Under the pieces are notes generated by a model. The model did not search any database. It was given only the letters and a program-made list of their open reading frames with translations, and had not been told where the DNA came from. The translations under genes and the position numbers were made by a program. Below, in pieces: positions 25,201-34,090 of a stretch of 64,000 nt of DNA. Numbering within the stretch: the first letter of the stretch is position 1; each line of letters starts with the position of its first letter. Source of the stretch: Crotalaria pallida (lineage: Eukaryota > Streptophyta > Magnoliopsida > Fabales > Fabaceae). The stretch covers positions 56,599,501 through 56,663,500 of the forward strand of contig CM075652.1 of assembly GCA_037953625.1 (NCBI GenBank). Direction: 5' to 3'.

Positions 25201-25372
25201 AAGAATTACCAATTTTACCTATACCTAGTATTTTGCCTTTGTTGTTGTCTCCATATGTGACATATCCTTTTTCTTTAGGAGTAAGCTCAATGAAATGTCG
25301 CTTATCTCCCGTCATGTGCCTAGAACATCCACTATCAAGTATCCAAAGTTGCTTTCCGGTTCTTAGGCACAC
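22298..25372 (-). CDS. Sirevirus pol: protease, integrase, reverse transcriptase, RNase H
   Basis: About 1,024 codons are open. Protease active site DSG is near residue 13 (LWILDSGCSRHMTG). The integrase zinc region ends in CTPCKKCKQ. Its second catalytic Asp (RTDHGGEF) is near residue 275 and the Glu (QNGVVERKNR) near 311, the D35E spacing. Reverse transcriptase has MDVKSAFLNG and the catalytic YVDDIIFG near 707. RNase H has SDSDFAGC, STAEAEY, CDNTSAINL and ADIFTKPL. An oddity lies near residues 180-220. A 29-bp tandem duplication (24791-24819 and 24820-24848), with a later compensating base difference, leaves about 40 residues in the wrong frame. The segment that should hold the first integrase Asp is therefore not encoded, and integrase is probably inactive. 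The ORF opens after a stop with a GTG, so it depends on read-through or frameshift from gag. Confidence 0.
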   Translation of the reverse strand: MCLRTGKQLWILDSGCSRHMTGDKRHFIELTPKEKGYVTYGDNNKGKILGIGKIGNSSNLVIDNVLFVQGLEHNLLSISQLCDIGNHVLFTSTHCLIKSDKDESIKFVGKRSNNTYMVELNNITSLVSKCLISKESDTWLWHRRTAHINVNQLKKLQSKDLVVGLPKLNFQIKGDCTPCKKCKQIALLARSANKLKIILVPKMMCPQQDHWKCFIWTCLDLRFGGNYYALVIVDDFSRFTWTLFLSAKSEAYKSFKRHIKLAQNQVNQKVIIIRTDHGGEFENYKFDRFCDKHGIEHQYSAPRTPQQNGVVERKNRVLEELARTMLNDSQVPQYFWADAVNTACYVMNRILIRPMIKKTSYELYKGRKPNISHFHVFGCKVYILNNGKDQLGKFDSKSDEGIFLGYSSHSKAFRVYNKRTMTIEESIHVVFNESSKEHSVLCEGSDDGLEISNVDKKMEKSKDEGEVKDELDSAWKTVKAHPIDNVIGDLSKGVLTRRSIQNICHFVSFVSQIEPNSIKEAIMDEHWVMAMQEELNQFVRNDVWELVPIPDDHTIIGLKWIYRNKLDESGLIIRNKTRLVAQGYNQEEGVDYDETFAPVARLEAIRILLAFASIMNFTFYQMDVKSAFLNGFINEEVYVKKPPGFESHEFPNHVYKLKKALYGLKQAPRAWYDRLSTFLLENDFQRGKVDNTLFIHKTKEDILLVQIYVDDIIFGATIVSLCRKFSNLMKKEFEMSMMGELKFFLGLQIKQVKEGIFVHQGKYCKELLGKFGMDICKEAYTPMSTTCYLDKDDKGKPVDVSKYRGMIGSLVYLTASRPDIMFSVCMCACFQANPKESHLSAVKHIFKYLKGTINTGLWYPRDASLSLVGYSDSDFAGCKLDRKSTSGTCHLLGSSLVSWFSKKQACVALSTAEAEYITAGSCCAQLLWMKQQLSDFGLKLESVPLKCDNTSAINLTKNPVYHSRTKHIEIRHHLLRDHVQKGDFTIEFVSTTNQLADIFTKPLPRDTFYHIKRELGILEESSIN

Positions 25373-25385
25373 CTACAAAACACAA

Positions 25386-27179
25386 TCACTTGCTCATTTT
25401 GGGTACCCAAATTATGTTGGGTCCCTTTTTGTTAGTCATGGATGATTCTCCCTTCTTAATCCAAACATAAATACCATTTTGAATTCCAAAATTTTTGATA
25501 TGGCACTTATTGTTTGTATGTCCAAATTTTCCACAATAAAAGCAAGTTGGTTTCTTTGTAAAATCAATTTTTGAGAATGAACCAACCTCTTTATTTTTCT
25601 TTTTCTTGTGGACATATCCTAGACCGATTTTGTTTGAATTGTGTCTAAGAGAACCAATTAACCGATCTAGGTTTCTATCACTTTTGTTAAAAGTGTTGAG
25701 TTTGATTTTAAAATCATTAACTTCATTTTCAAGCACACAACACTTTTCACAATGAGTGATGGTATATGATTGATTTGCATTCTCACAAACATGACTAGAG
25801 TTAGCAAGTTCCAAGGATGCATTTTGGAGTTTCAAATCATTAATAGATTTTTCTAATTCATTGATTTCCTTTTGATACTCCAAAAGCTTCTTTCCTTTTT
25901 CTTTGTTAACTTTAGCAAGTCTCTCAAATTGAGTTAACATTTCATTATATTCACTTAGCAAATCATCATAAGAAATAGTATGAGAGGAGGTGTAAGAATA
26001 ATTAGATGATACCTCATCCTCACTCTCATTGTCTTTTCTTTCACTACTTGAGGAGGCTTCATTGTCATTCTTGGCCATGAGGCATAGCTTGGCTTCCTCA
26101 TCATCCGAACTACTTGAGGATGACTTGGAATCCTTTTCCGGTTCATCCCAAACAATGTAAGCTCTCTTCCCCTTGCCATCATGAGTCTTCCACTCATTCT
26201 TTCTCAAGTGGGTGGGACATTCCATTTTTATGTGTCCTATCCCACCACACTCATGACATTTCACACTCTCACTTGAGCTCTTGTTTCTTTGCTTGTTATC
26301 CTTGGATCTTTTGTCTTGAGGTCTCTTGTCCTTAGAGAATGATGAACTACCCTTTTTGCCTTTGAGGAATTTGTTGAACCTCTTGGCAAATAAACCAATC
26401 TCTTCCTCATTTAGAGCATGATCGGAGCTTTCACTTGAAGATTCATCTTCATCCTCTTTTGACATTTTAGTTGAGGCTTTTAGAGAGATGCTCTTCTTTT
26501 TCTTGTCCGAATCTTCATTTAAGTGAAGTCTCGATAGTTCCATCTCATGTTCTTGGAGCTTTCCAAACAAGGTGGTCAAGTCCATAGATTTTACATCCTT
26601 AGCTTCCTTGATGGCGGTCACCTTAGGTTGCCATCTCCTATCAAGACATCTCAAGACTTTGTTAGTAGTTTCACCATCTCTAAATTCCTTTCCTAAGCTA
26701 ATCAATTGGTTAACGATATGTGTGAACCTTGTTTGCATATCATTGATAGACTCATTAGGGAACATATGAAAGAGCTCATATTCATGAGTTAAAGCATTTA
26801 ATCTTGAGTCTCTAACTTCACTAGTTCCCTCATGAGTAATTTGCAAGGTATCCCACATTTCTTTAGCCGATTGACATTGTGAAATCCTATGAAATTCATT
26901 TTTGGACAAAGCGGAGAAGATGATATTTTTGGCTTTTAAATCATATGAAACTTTCTTTTTATCATCTTCATTCCAACTTGTCCTAGGAATAACAATGGCT
27001 TCACCATTAATCACTCTTCTAGGAATATAAGGACCTTTTTCAATTGCATCCCAAATATCGGTGTCTATTGCTTCTACAAAGACTCTCATCCTAACCTTCC
27101 AATAAGAATAATCTTCACCACTGAAGAATGGAGGTCGGTTAAGAGACATAGACCCTTCTTGTTGATTGCTAGAGCCCAT
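25386..27179 (-). CDS. Sirevirus gag (about 597 residues, two zinc knuckles)
   Basis: I choose the Met at 27179 (MGSSNQQEGSMSLNRPPFFS). The open frame runs on upstream through the PBS, where translation is not expected. Residues about 20-230 are the copia gag region (YWKVRMRVFVEAID, then SAKEMWDTLQITHEGT). A Ser/Lys-rich stretch precedes the first CCHC knuckle (CHECGGIGHIKMEC, about 306-320). A long coiled coil (EYNEMLTQFERLAKVNKEKG) lies near 430-490, and a second knuckle (CFYCGKFGHTNNKC) near 545-558. Gag coats the RNA in virus-like particles. It is longer than most copia gags, as usual for Sireviruses. It ends with TGA just after the WVPK block, and pol lies in another frame. Confidence 0.
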   Translation of the reverse strand: MGSSNQQEGSMSLNRPPFFSGEDYSYWKVRMRVFVEAIDTDIWDAIEKGPYIPRRVINGEAIVIPRTSWNEDDKKKVSYDLKAKNIIFSALSKNEFHRISQCQSAKEMWDTLQITHEGTSEVRDSRLNALTHEYELFHMFPNESINDMQTRFTHIVNQLISLGKEFRDGETTNKVLRCLDRRWQPKVTAIKEAKDVKSMDLTTLFGKLQEHEMELSRLHLNEDSDKKKKSISLKASTKMSKEDEDESSSESSDHALNEEEIGLFAKRFNKFLKGKKGSSSFSKDKRPQDKRSKDNKQRNKSSSESVKCHECGGIGHIKMECPTHLRKNEWKTHDGKGKRAYIVWDEPEKDSKSSSSSSDDEEAKLCLMAKNDNEASSSSERKDNESEDEVSSNYSYTSSHTISYDDLLSEYNEMLTQFERLAKVNKEKGKKLLEYQKEINELEKSINDLKLQNASLELANSSHVCENANQSYTITHCEKCCVLENEVNDFKIKLNTFNKSDRNLDRLIGSLRHNSNKIGLGYVHKKKKNKEVGSFSKIDFTKKPTCFYCGKFGHTNNKCHIKNFGIQNGIYVWIKKGESSMTNKKGPNIIWVPKMSK

Positions 27180-27233
27180 TGTTTCCAAAAGGATCTTTTT
27201 CGAAAAAGCTTTTACGCTCGATCTTTCGACCGA

Positions 27234-27247
27234 GCTCTGATACCACT
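27234..27247 (-). promoter_or_regulatory. Primer-binding site of the Sirevirus (initiator tRNA-Met)
   Basis: On the minus strand TGGTATCAGAGC begins two bases after the 5' LTR. It is complementary to the 3' end of plant initiator tRNA-Met, the usual copia primer. Confidence 0.
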
Positions 27248-28766
27248 TTTTGGAAACCAACAAGCGGGCTTAGCAATTACTAGAGGGGGGGTGAATGGTA
27301 ATATGGAAGCAACAGTGACTAATTTTCGGTGCAATTAAAAGATAATTGATCAAAAGCTTGTTTTTCTGAAACTGGACAATTTACTCGAGTGAAATGAAGA
27401 ACACTCGAGTGAAAGTCCACGAAATACTCGAGTGAATTGAAAAACACTCGTCTGTTTTATGCAGAACAGAAAGGAGAAGTTTCAGAGAAATTTAGCAAAA
27501 TGATTCAATTTCTTAAAGACTAATCCAGGGCAGATATAAATCAAAGTAGAGGGCAATTAAACTAAGTTAAAACAAGTTGAAAACAAGTTAATTGCAACCA
27601 ATTGCTACTAGAATTATAAAAGCCCCTTTCTAGAGAACTTAGGGTTTGGTTTTACTTGAAAACTAAGAAAGCTATAAAAGAGAGAGACAACACCAATTTT
27701 ATCCTGGTTCACACTCAATATAGAGTGCTAATCCAGTCCCCCTAATCAACTTAGGAGTTTCTACTAGTAATCAAATTGTTAGAAATTACAAGGATAAATT
27801 GAGATTCCTCACTCAATCCTAACCCTTTTCAAGAGTGTACCAAACTCTTGAAATTTCTACCCCAACTTGATTTGGTGATGAAGATTCCCTTCTTCTTAAG
27901 CTCCTTGGAACCTCCAAGAGCCCACCAAGCTAAGAATCCTCTTAGTCTTTGTGCTTGAGAACCTCCCAAGACTTGAGAACTTGGATACCTCACCAAGTAC
28001 TTGGATACCTCACCAAGATTTTCTAAACAAGCTAAAGTGTTTGAGTGTTTGAGAATTTTACAACAAATAATTCTCTTACAAATGAAGTACACTCTCTTAA
28101 CTCACTAAGACAAATAATAAAGATGAATGCTTGGTTGAGTTTAGAGAGAGAAAAATGATTTTAACACTTGAGAGAGAGAGAGAATCAATGATAGAAATGT
28201 AAGCTTGTTCACCTTGGATAATGACCACTATTCAGAATATAAGTGAGGGGACAAAAGGGAAGGAAAAACCAAGTTATTCTTCCTTTTTGTCCTCTTCTAA
28301 CGTTTAAAAAATTTGCTGTCAGACCTAAATCACTCGAGTCTTTTTTGGAAACACTCGAGTGTTTTGTGGTCAACTCTGATAATATTGCCTTTTTACTTTA
28401 TCCAACGGCTATATTACTGAAAATTCATAAATCACTCGAGTGAATTGAGAAACACTCGAGTGAATTGGTCAATGTTGGAAAAATTAAGTTTTCTAACATT
28501 GTTTTCAATTCTCTTCTCAAGTCTGATTGGTTTTAATCTCAACCTTTCATGCATGAATATTATTTGACCTTATGTGAGAATAAAAACCTAAACTACCCAC
28601 TCTCATAAATAAAATAAAATACATTAAGAATAAATGAGAATGAATAATTAAACTAAGCACTTGATCTTCTTTATTGTTGGACTTGCATTCTTCAAATTAA
28701 GTCCATAATTTAATTACATTGTCATCATCAAAATTAATCCACCTTAATCGGAGATTTGATTTTACA
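27248..28766 (-). repeat. 5' LTR of the Sirevirus
   Basis: It matches 18069-19578. The terminal TG seen at 18069 is altered to TT here (27248-27249), next to the PBS. It carries the same two ACTCGAGT clusters, one copy being mutated (CACTCGTCTG near 27448). It should contain the promoter, but I did not assign a TATA box. Confidence 0.
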
Positions 28767-28771
28767 CATAG
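28767..28771. repeat. Target-site duplication CATAG (right) of the Sirevirus
   Basis: Perfect copy of 18064-18068, directly after the LTR end TTTTACA. Confidence 0.
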
Positions 28772-31526
28772 CACCAATTTGATGGTTTGAGGCTTTACCA
28801 CTGGATTGAAAGTGTCTGTATAATCAAGACCGGAGCGTTGGTGAAACCCCTTTGCAAGCAATTGAGCTTTGTGGCGGGCAATAGAACCATTAGTGTGTCC
28901 TTTAAGTTTGTAAACCCATTTATTTCCAATGATATTGAAGTGTGGCTCACGGGGTACCAAGGACCAAGTGCCATTGGCGATGAGGGCACTGAACTCAGCA
29001 AACATTGCAGATTTCCACTCTGGATGTTTAAGGGCTCGAGTCAAGCAAGAAGGTTTAATCGGATCTGGAAATGGGAATTTGGAAACAAGCTGAACTTGTT
29101 TGGGTTTATAGATGCCATTTTCGGAGCGAGTTGTCATGGGATGAGATGGTAATGGTGGGTTAACGGCGGCAACAGTCGGCGGTTCCACTGCAGCAGGCAG
29201 AGACGAAGAACCTGTGTACAAGTTAGGAGAGGATACGACTGTGGCGGTGGTTTGTTGGGCTGCAGTGTCAACAACGGTCTCGACGGCGGGAGGAGAAGGC
29301 GGGTTGGAGAAGGTGACGGCGAGAGGACTGGAGGTTGAGGAGGGTGAAGGTAACGAGGAGGGAGAAGGACTTGCAAGTAGGGGAGCGAGAACACGGGTTA
29401 GGAGGGGGTTATTGGGAAAGTAAGAGGATGGAGAATGCTGAGTGATGGGGTCTGGTGGAGTGGGCCTATTGGGCTCAAGTGGTGCATGACATATGGAGAG
29501 AGGGAGATTTGGGCTAAGTGACGTGAGGGAGCTATTGTTGGAATTTGAGGCTGGTGGGGTGTGTGAGGAATACGGGAAAATGGTTTCAACAAATTGTACA
29601 TGCTGGGAGGTGTACAATTTTTGGGTTGAGGGATTATAACAAAGATAGGTACTTTGGGTTGGACTATAACCAAGGAAGACACATGGTTGGGACTTGGGGA
29701 GAAGTTTGCTATTAGTGTAAGGGATAAGCCAGGAAAAGCAGAGACAACCAAAGGTGCGGAGTTTGCTGTAATTTGGTAAGCAGTTGAATAGGATTTGGAG
29801 AGGGGTTTTCATGTGAATGCCAAGGGTGGGAATACGGTTTATGAGATAAGCTGCAGTTTGGAAGGTATGGCACCCGAATGAAAGAGGTAAGGAAGCATGA
29901 TGAAGTAGACACTTGGTAGTTTCAACTAAATGACGATGCTTTCGTTCAACAGTACCATTATGTTCAGGAGTATGAGGGGGGTGGTGAGATGGGAAATTTC
30001 ATTAACTTGAAGAAAATTTCGTAGTTTAATGAATTCACCACCATTATCAGTGTAAAAGGTTTTAATTTTGGAATTTAATTGATTTTCAACGAGAGACTTA
30101 AAAATTGGAAAAATTGTAGAGACATCAGATTTATGTTTCATAAGATAAAGCCAAACATATTTCGAGAAAAGATCAATAAAGACAACATAACAACAAAATC
30201 CATTTATTGATGACACAGACACATGTCCCCGAACATCAGAATAAATTATTTTTAAAGGAATAGAACTAGACAGACTAGACTTATGAAACAGTAACTTGTG
30301 ACTTTTATTTTGCAGACAATCTAAACATTTTGAGGATAGAGAGGAAGGAGTGTAAATGATTTTGTTGGTCTTGAGAGTGTGTTGGAGGATCCGGGAGGGT
30401 GGACTACCAAGTCGATGGTGCCAAAGGTGAAGGGAGGGGTGGGTGCAAGTGTGATGACTTTGTGGAGATGGGTGAGGTGACCTTAACTTGTAAACATTAT
30501 CTTCATTCCTTCCGATTAGCAGAATCGCCCCTGGTTGAAGATCCTTGACCTCAAAGTGCCTAGGAAAGAATTCAATGGATACAACATTAGTTTGACATAG
30601 TTGAGAAACATATATAAGATTATTGGAAACATGAGGTACATGCAAAGTATTTGAAAGCTCAAGAGAATGAGAATTAGTAGAAATGTGAGTGGAACCAAGA
30701 TGTTATATTTGGAGACCCTTACCATTTGCTACCACCAGTTGATCATTGCTTGTGTATTCATTTGTGTGAGAGAGATTGCTGAGATCGTTAGTAACATGAT
30801 GGGAAGCATCAGAATCCAATAACCATGCTGGTTCATTGTGCTCTGTTGCATGCATTGAATTTGTTGTAGGGCGAGTGGGATAGCCATGCATCTGGTAACA
30901 GGTCTTGGCCGTGTGTCCACGACGGTCACAGTATTGACAAGTAGGAATCACATGAGAAGAGGAACGACGTGTGTTAGGAGGAGAAGAAGTGTGGGGGGAA
31001 GAAGAAGACGGAGGAGCAGTTTTGGTCACCGTGAAGGAGTTATGAGCATACCTCTTTCCGCGATTGGCATAAGAGGAAGATCTGTTAACATGGTTGGCAG
31101 TAATTGGAAGAGACTGATGATGACGATCATCACACTGAAGAAAGGTATCAAAGTATTCTAACTTGTCAAATAATTCATCAAAGGATAGTGGTGAGTCACG
31201 TGCTCGAATTTAGGCGTTGAACTCACGGAACGAAGGATCGAGGTCGTTCAAAGTGGCAATGACTAAATCAAGATCATCAACGGGGTGATCAATCAAGGCG
31301 AGTTCATCAACTATGAAACGTACGGATCGAAGATAGTCACTTACACTGGAGCTTCCTTTGAGATGGAGGCAAGTCTTTCCTTCAGGGTCATGATGCGGGT
31401 ACGGGAGCGATTGGCATAGGCTTTCGTAAGCCTTGCCCACGCATAAGCAGAGGAGGTCGCAGAGGACATGATGATTTGAGCCTTTGGTCCGCAGGAGCCC
31501 AAGATGGCAAGATAGACGTAATGGTC
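28772..31526 (-). pseudogene. Outer copia gag C-terminus, protease, integrase and start of reverse transcriptase
   Basis: Read on the minus strand from 31526: gag (KAYESLCQSLPYPHHDPEGK, DELALIDHPVDDLDLVIATL, 31210-31440), a CCHC knuckle CQYCDRRGHTAKTC near 30.9 kb, then protease with DSDASHHV where DSGA is usual. Integrase follows (HRLGSPPSRIL, SDVRGHVSVSSINGF, YTDNGGEF near 30.04 kb). The frame then shifts and the usual C-terminal blocks continue (LRTFGCLCFSWL, CVFLGYSPTQ, near 29.7 kb). A proline/serine linker leads to reverse transcriptase (FSALIANGTWSLVPRE, IGNKWVYKLKGHTNGSIARH, LDYTDTFNPVVK), which is cut by the Sirevirus at 28771. Stops, frameshifts and the altered protease site make it inactive. 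Confidence 0.
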
Positions 31527-33013
31527 TGATTGAGGTCTAATATGTGATGTTTTTGTACCTTTTTTATCTCCCTTTTACATAGTAAGTGGCTTGTTTCTTG
31601 AGTAAATTGGAATAAAACAATGAAATTTTGTCATTATAAGATTTCTGGAACCTTTTGATGTGTTTGGTTTGTTTTCAGGTATTTAAGCTCTTAAAACAGT
31701 GATTTTTGCAAAGGAATGAAGAAGGAGAGCTTGGTACTTGAATTGGGAAGAAAAAGAGGAAAAAATGAAGAAAAGTTGATCCTGGGCGCGCAAAATGCGA
31801 AAAAGTGACACTGTTTGCTGTTTTGATCATAACTAGAGCTACGCTTATCCAAATGAGGCGATCTAGGTATCATTTTAAAGCTAAGGAAAATATCTGCAAC
31901 TTTGATAGAAATAGTATTTCTCAAATTCGTCCATATTGTGGGTCAAAATCAATGCCGAAGTTGCTGTCAGACACAAATACGGGATTCTAGAAGGATTTTA
32001 ATGATAAATTCTATTTGTAGATAAGATTCTTAGAGATTAGTTTAGTCTAATAGGATCTTATCATATTATATTCAGATTTAGGATTAGTTTTATTCAGATA
32101 ATAATCTTATCACATTGGATTGAAAATTAGGTTAGTTTTTATCTATATAATAATATGATTATGATTCATTCAAACCAGAAAGCTTTGAAGAGTAGTTAAC
32201 ACGTTTTTAGAGAAAGCAATAGTGAGAGAGCTTTTGGAGGAAAGTTGAAGAATTGCACTTTGTGATTGGAGATTGGGGTAATTCCATATCTCTCATTATG
32301 ATTTTCATTATTCTTCTTTCTTCTTCTCTAATTATGTGTAACTAAACTCCTTTTTGAGAACACGTGGATTTGTATGGAACCTTTGTAGTTTTTGTTTAAA
32401 GAATTGATGTTTTTCCAATTAAGTATTGTGTTTGATGATGTTCTTAATTGTTTATCATAATTTTGAGCTCGATTGTGATTTGGTAATTCTAATTGAATAG
32501 GAATATTGAATTAGGATTTAGACCTTTAATCTAACAATTCAATTACATAGGTATAAGAATATCTCTATGAATTGGATAACCTTCAAATAATTTTGATTGA
32601 ACATTAATTGGTAAGATTAGGATTTAAAGCTTTGCTTAAGGAATTAAGGGAGATTAAATTACTAAGAAACAGGGTTGACCTAAGGAATTAGGCTGCTTTT
32701 ACCTTTGCAAAATTGGCTCAATACTTAGGAAAATCATTGATTCGTTAGCAATTATTATAGGAACCTACAATGAAACAAGTTCCCAAGCTTTCCCAAATTC
32801 TTTCACAACCACTTTTTATTTGTGTTTTTGTTTTTCAATTTAATTTAGTTAAGAATTTTCCAATCAATTTATTTTTAATTTGAATTTCACGTAGTAACTA
32901 CGACTTAGGTGAGAATTATTTTAATCGATTTTAGTCCTCGTTGGGAACGACAACCCACTTCCACTTTATTACTTGTCACGAACTGGTGCACTTGCCAGAA
33001 CGTCAACATGGTC
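31522..33013. mobile_element. Solo LTR, about 1.48 kb, with target duplication TGGTC
   Basis: The LTR spans 31527-33008, starting TGATTGAGGTCTAATATG and ending GTCAACA, with TGGTC at 31522-31526 and 33009-33013. No internal region is present, so it is a solo LTR left by LTR-LTR recombination. It resembles the LTR at 59077-60629, for example TTGATCATAACTAGAGCTAC against TTGATCATAACTTGAGCTAC. The LTR length and the TTTGGGGGTG tract before the second copy suggest a Ty3/gypsy Athila/Tat type, but no coding region confirms this. It splits the gag of the outer copia element. Confidence 0.
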
Positions 33014-33244
33014 CTAACGGACCCAATGGGAGTAGGCAGGATTGGCGGTAACAGCATCACCGGTGCCGAGAGTAGCAGGAGGGCAAGGAATCGTCCCGTT
33101 GACATAACCAATGGTGTCATTAGCAACAAGGAGATGATGAAGCTATTTGAACCAAGTGGGGTAATTAGCAGTGGTTAATTTGATGGGAAGGGTTAATGCA
33201 GTGGGGAATTCAATAAGGGGTTTGGAAGTAGTGGAGAGAGCCAT
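33009..33244 (-). pseudogene. Outer copia gag, N-terminal fragment
   Basis: From the Met at 33244 the frame reads MALSTTSKPLIEFPTALTLP, then NYPTWFK, an in-frame TAG, and LHHLLVANDTIGYVNGTIP, up to the solo LTR junction. This is the standard start of a copia gag (UBN2-type) domain. The internal stop shows that it is defective. It continues at 31526 on the far side of the solo LTR. Confidence 0.
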
Positions 33245-33282
33245 GAAGGTTAAAGATCGTGTGCAGTTATGCAGAGGGCAAA

Positions 33283-33292
33283 TCTGATACCA
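33283..33292 (-). promoter_or_regulatory. Primer-binding site of the outer copia element
   Basis: On the minus strand TGGTATCAGA directly follows the LTR. The next bases (TTTGCCC) depart from the full initiator tRNA-Met complement, so it is a short or decayed site. Confidence 0.
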
Positions 33293-33522
33293 TATAAAGA
33301 CTTCACGTTTGTATTGATTAATTCAGTACATACAACATACACAGGAAAGGCTATTTAAATACATGAATATACGGTAATTGATGCCTATACTATAGGAACA
33401 GATAATAACAAATAATAGGAGAAGTGAGGAGCTGCTGAACTACATTCAGTTGGCGTGGAATGAGGAGTAGATAGGCTCAAGGACTTGGTCTCCTTTCCTT
33501 CTGTTACGTTAGTACACCTACA
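33293..33522 (-). repeat. 5' LTR of the outer copia element
   Basis: It is the partner of 16577-16805, with several scattered differences visible by eye. It is about 230 bp, much shorter than the Sirevirus LTR. Confidence 0.
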
Positions 33523-33571
33523 TGTTCCTTAGTATTAAAGGTGCTTATGGAGACACCTGTAAATATCTCAT
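33523..33571 (+). mobile_element. SINE, 3' part (split by the copia element)
   Basis: After the LTR the SINE resumes with CCTTAGTATTAAAGGTGCTT and ends before AAATATCTCAT (33561-33571), the second copy of the duplication at 16412-16422. The CTTGGTATTAAAGGTG block of the 47.1-kb copy confirms the join. Confidence 0.
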
Positions 33572-33879
33572 AGTTCCACATGATTTTGTGTCAATCACAC
33601 CCGATAGCCCCGTAAAACTTAAACCTCTCTTGCGCCTGAAAACACCACCATAATACATGTAACAGGGTTTCAATCACATCACCACAATAAATATGAGGGA
33701 TGAGTAGAATCTAACCCAATCCACTAACCCTCCATGACCTGATGGCTTATAACCTGACTCGATTGCCATAATATGTGTTAAACATGGTGAGATCCATGAA
33801 AATGAGCTTAGAACAATAGAGAGAAAATAAGAGAAAAAAAATTTAAACATGCTATCATTTGTAATATATTTTTTTGTTT
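33572..33879. other. Intergenic, no feature seen
   Basis: Non-coding sequence between the split SINE and a LINE-tail fragment. Nothing recognisable. Confidence 0.
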
Positions 33880-34030
33880 TGGTTTTTTTTTCACATGATT
33901 ATTATGTACTTAGGTTCAAACCCTTCATAGAAGTTGGGGTTCATGTGTACAATGATGTTTATTTAGATCTTGTGTTAGTAATACTCTTTTGCTTTTAAAA
34001 AAACAAAAAACAAAAAAACAAACAAAATAG
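33880..34030 (+). mobile_element. Short 3' fragment of a LINE, with an A-rich tail
   Basis: The segment TTCATGTGTACAATGATGTT and its flanks match the 3' tail of the LINE fossil near 45.69-45.77 kb (TCGTATGTATAATGATGCTT). It ends in a run of A interrupted by C (about 33995-34028), the tail of a heavily 5'-truncated insertion. There is no coding part. The family link is inferred from these two copies alone. Confidence 0.
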
Positions 34031-34090
34031 AACCATTTTTAAAAATACGTGATTCAAAAAATATAATTTCAGGTATCATTTTTAAGTCCA

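Larger units (their letters stand above)
18069..28766 (-). mobile_element. Sirevirus-type Ty1/copia element, 10.7 kb, with an env-like ORF
   Basis: LTRs of 1,510 bp (18069-19578) and 1,519 bp (27248-28766) are almost identical, and the flanks carry the perfect duplication CATAG. Read on the minus strand the order is 5' LTR, PBS for initiator tRNA-Met, gag (two zinc knuckles), pol (protease, integrase, reverse transcriptase, RNase H), palindrome-rich spacer, env-like ORF, polypurine tracts, 3' LTR. Long LTRs, a large gag, and an extra ORF after pol define the Sirevirus (SIRE1/Maximus) lineage. LTR similarity and long open frames mark it as the youngest element of the stack. Whether it can still move is doubtful: gag ends at a stop with pol in another frame, and integrase contains a duplication. 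Confidence 0.
16577..33522 (-). mobile_element. Ty1/copia retrotransposon hosting two younger insertions
   Basis: LTRs of 229 and 230 bp (16577-16805 and 33293-33522) flank a minus-strand gag-pol. Subtracting the Sirevirus and large-LTR insertions with their duplications leaves about 4.76 kb, a normal size for a compact copia element. The order protease, integrase, reverse transcriptase, RNase H is diagnostic of copia. Coding parts carry stops and frameshifts, so the element is dead. The 5-bp duplication is degraded (GATTC at the left, TGTTC at the right), which agrees with it being the oldest LTR element of this stack. Confidence 0.

Noticed and set aside
29134..29394. Proline-rich minus-strand ORF
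   Set aside because: It is a frame shadow of the low-complexity linker between copia integrase and reverse transcriptase.
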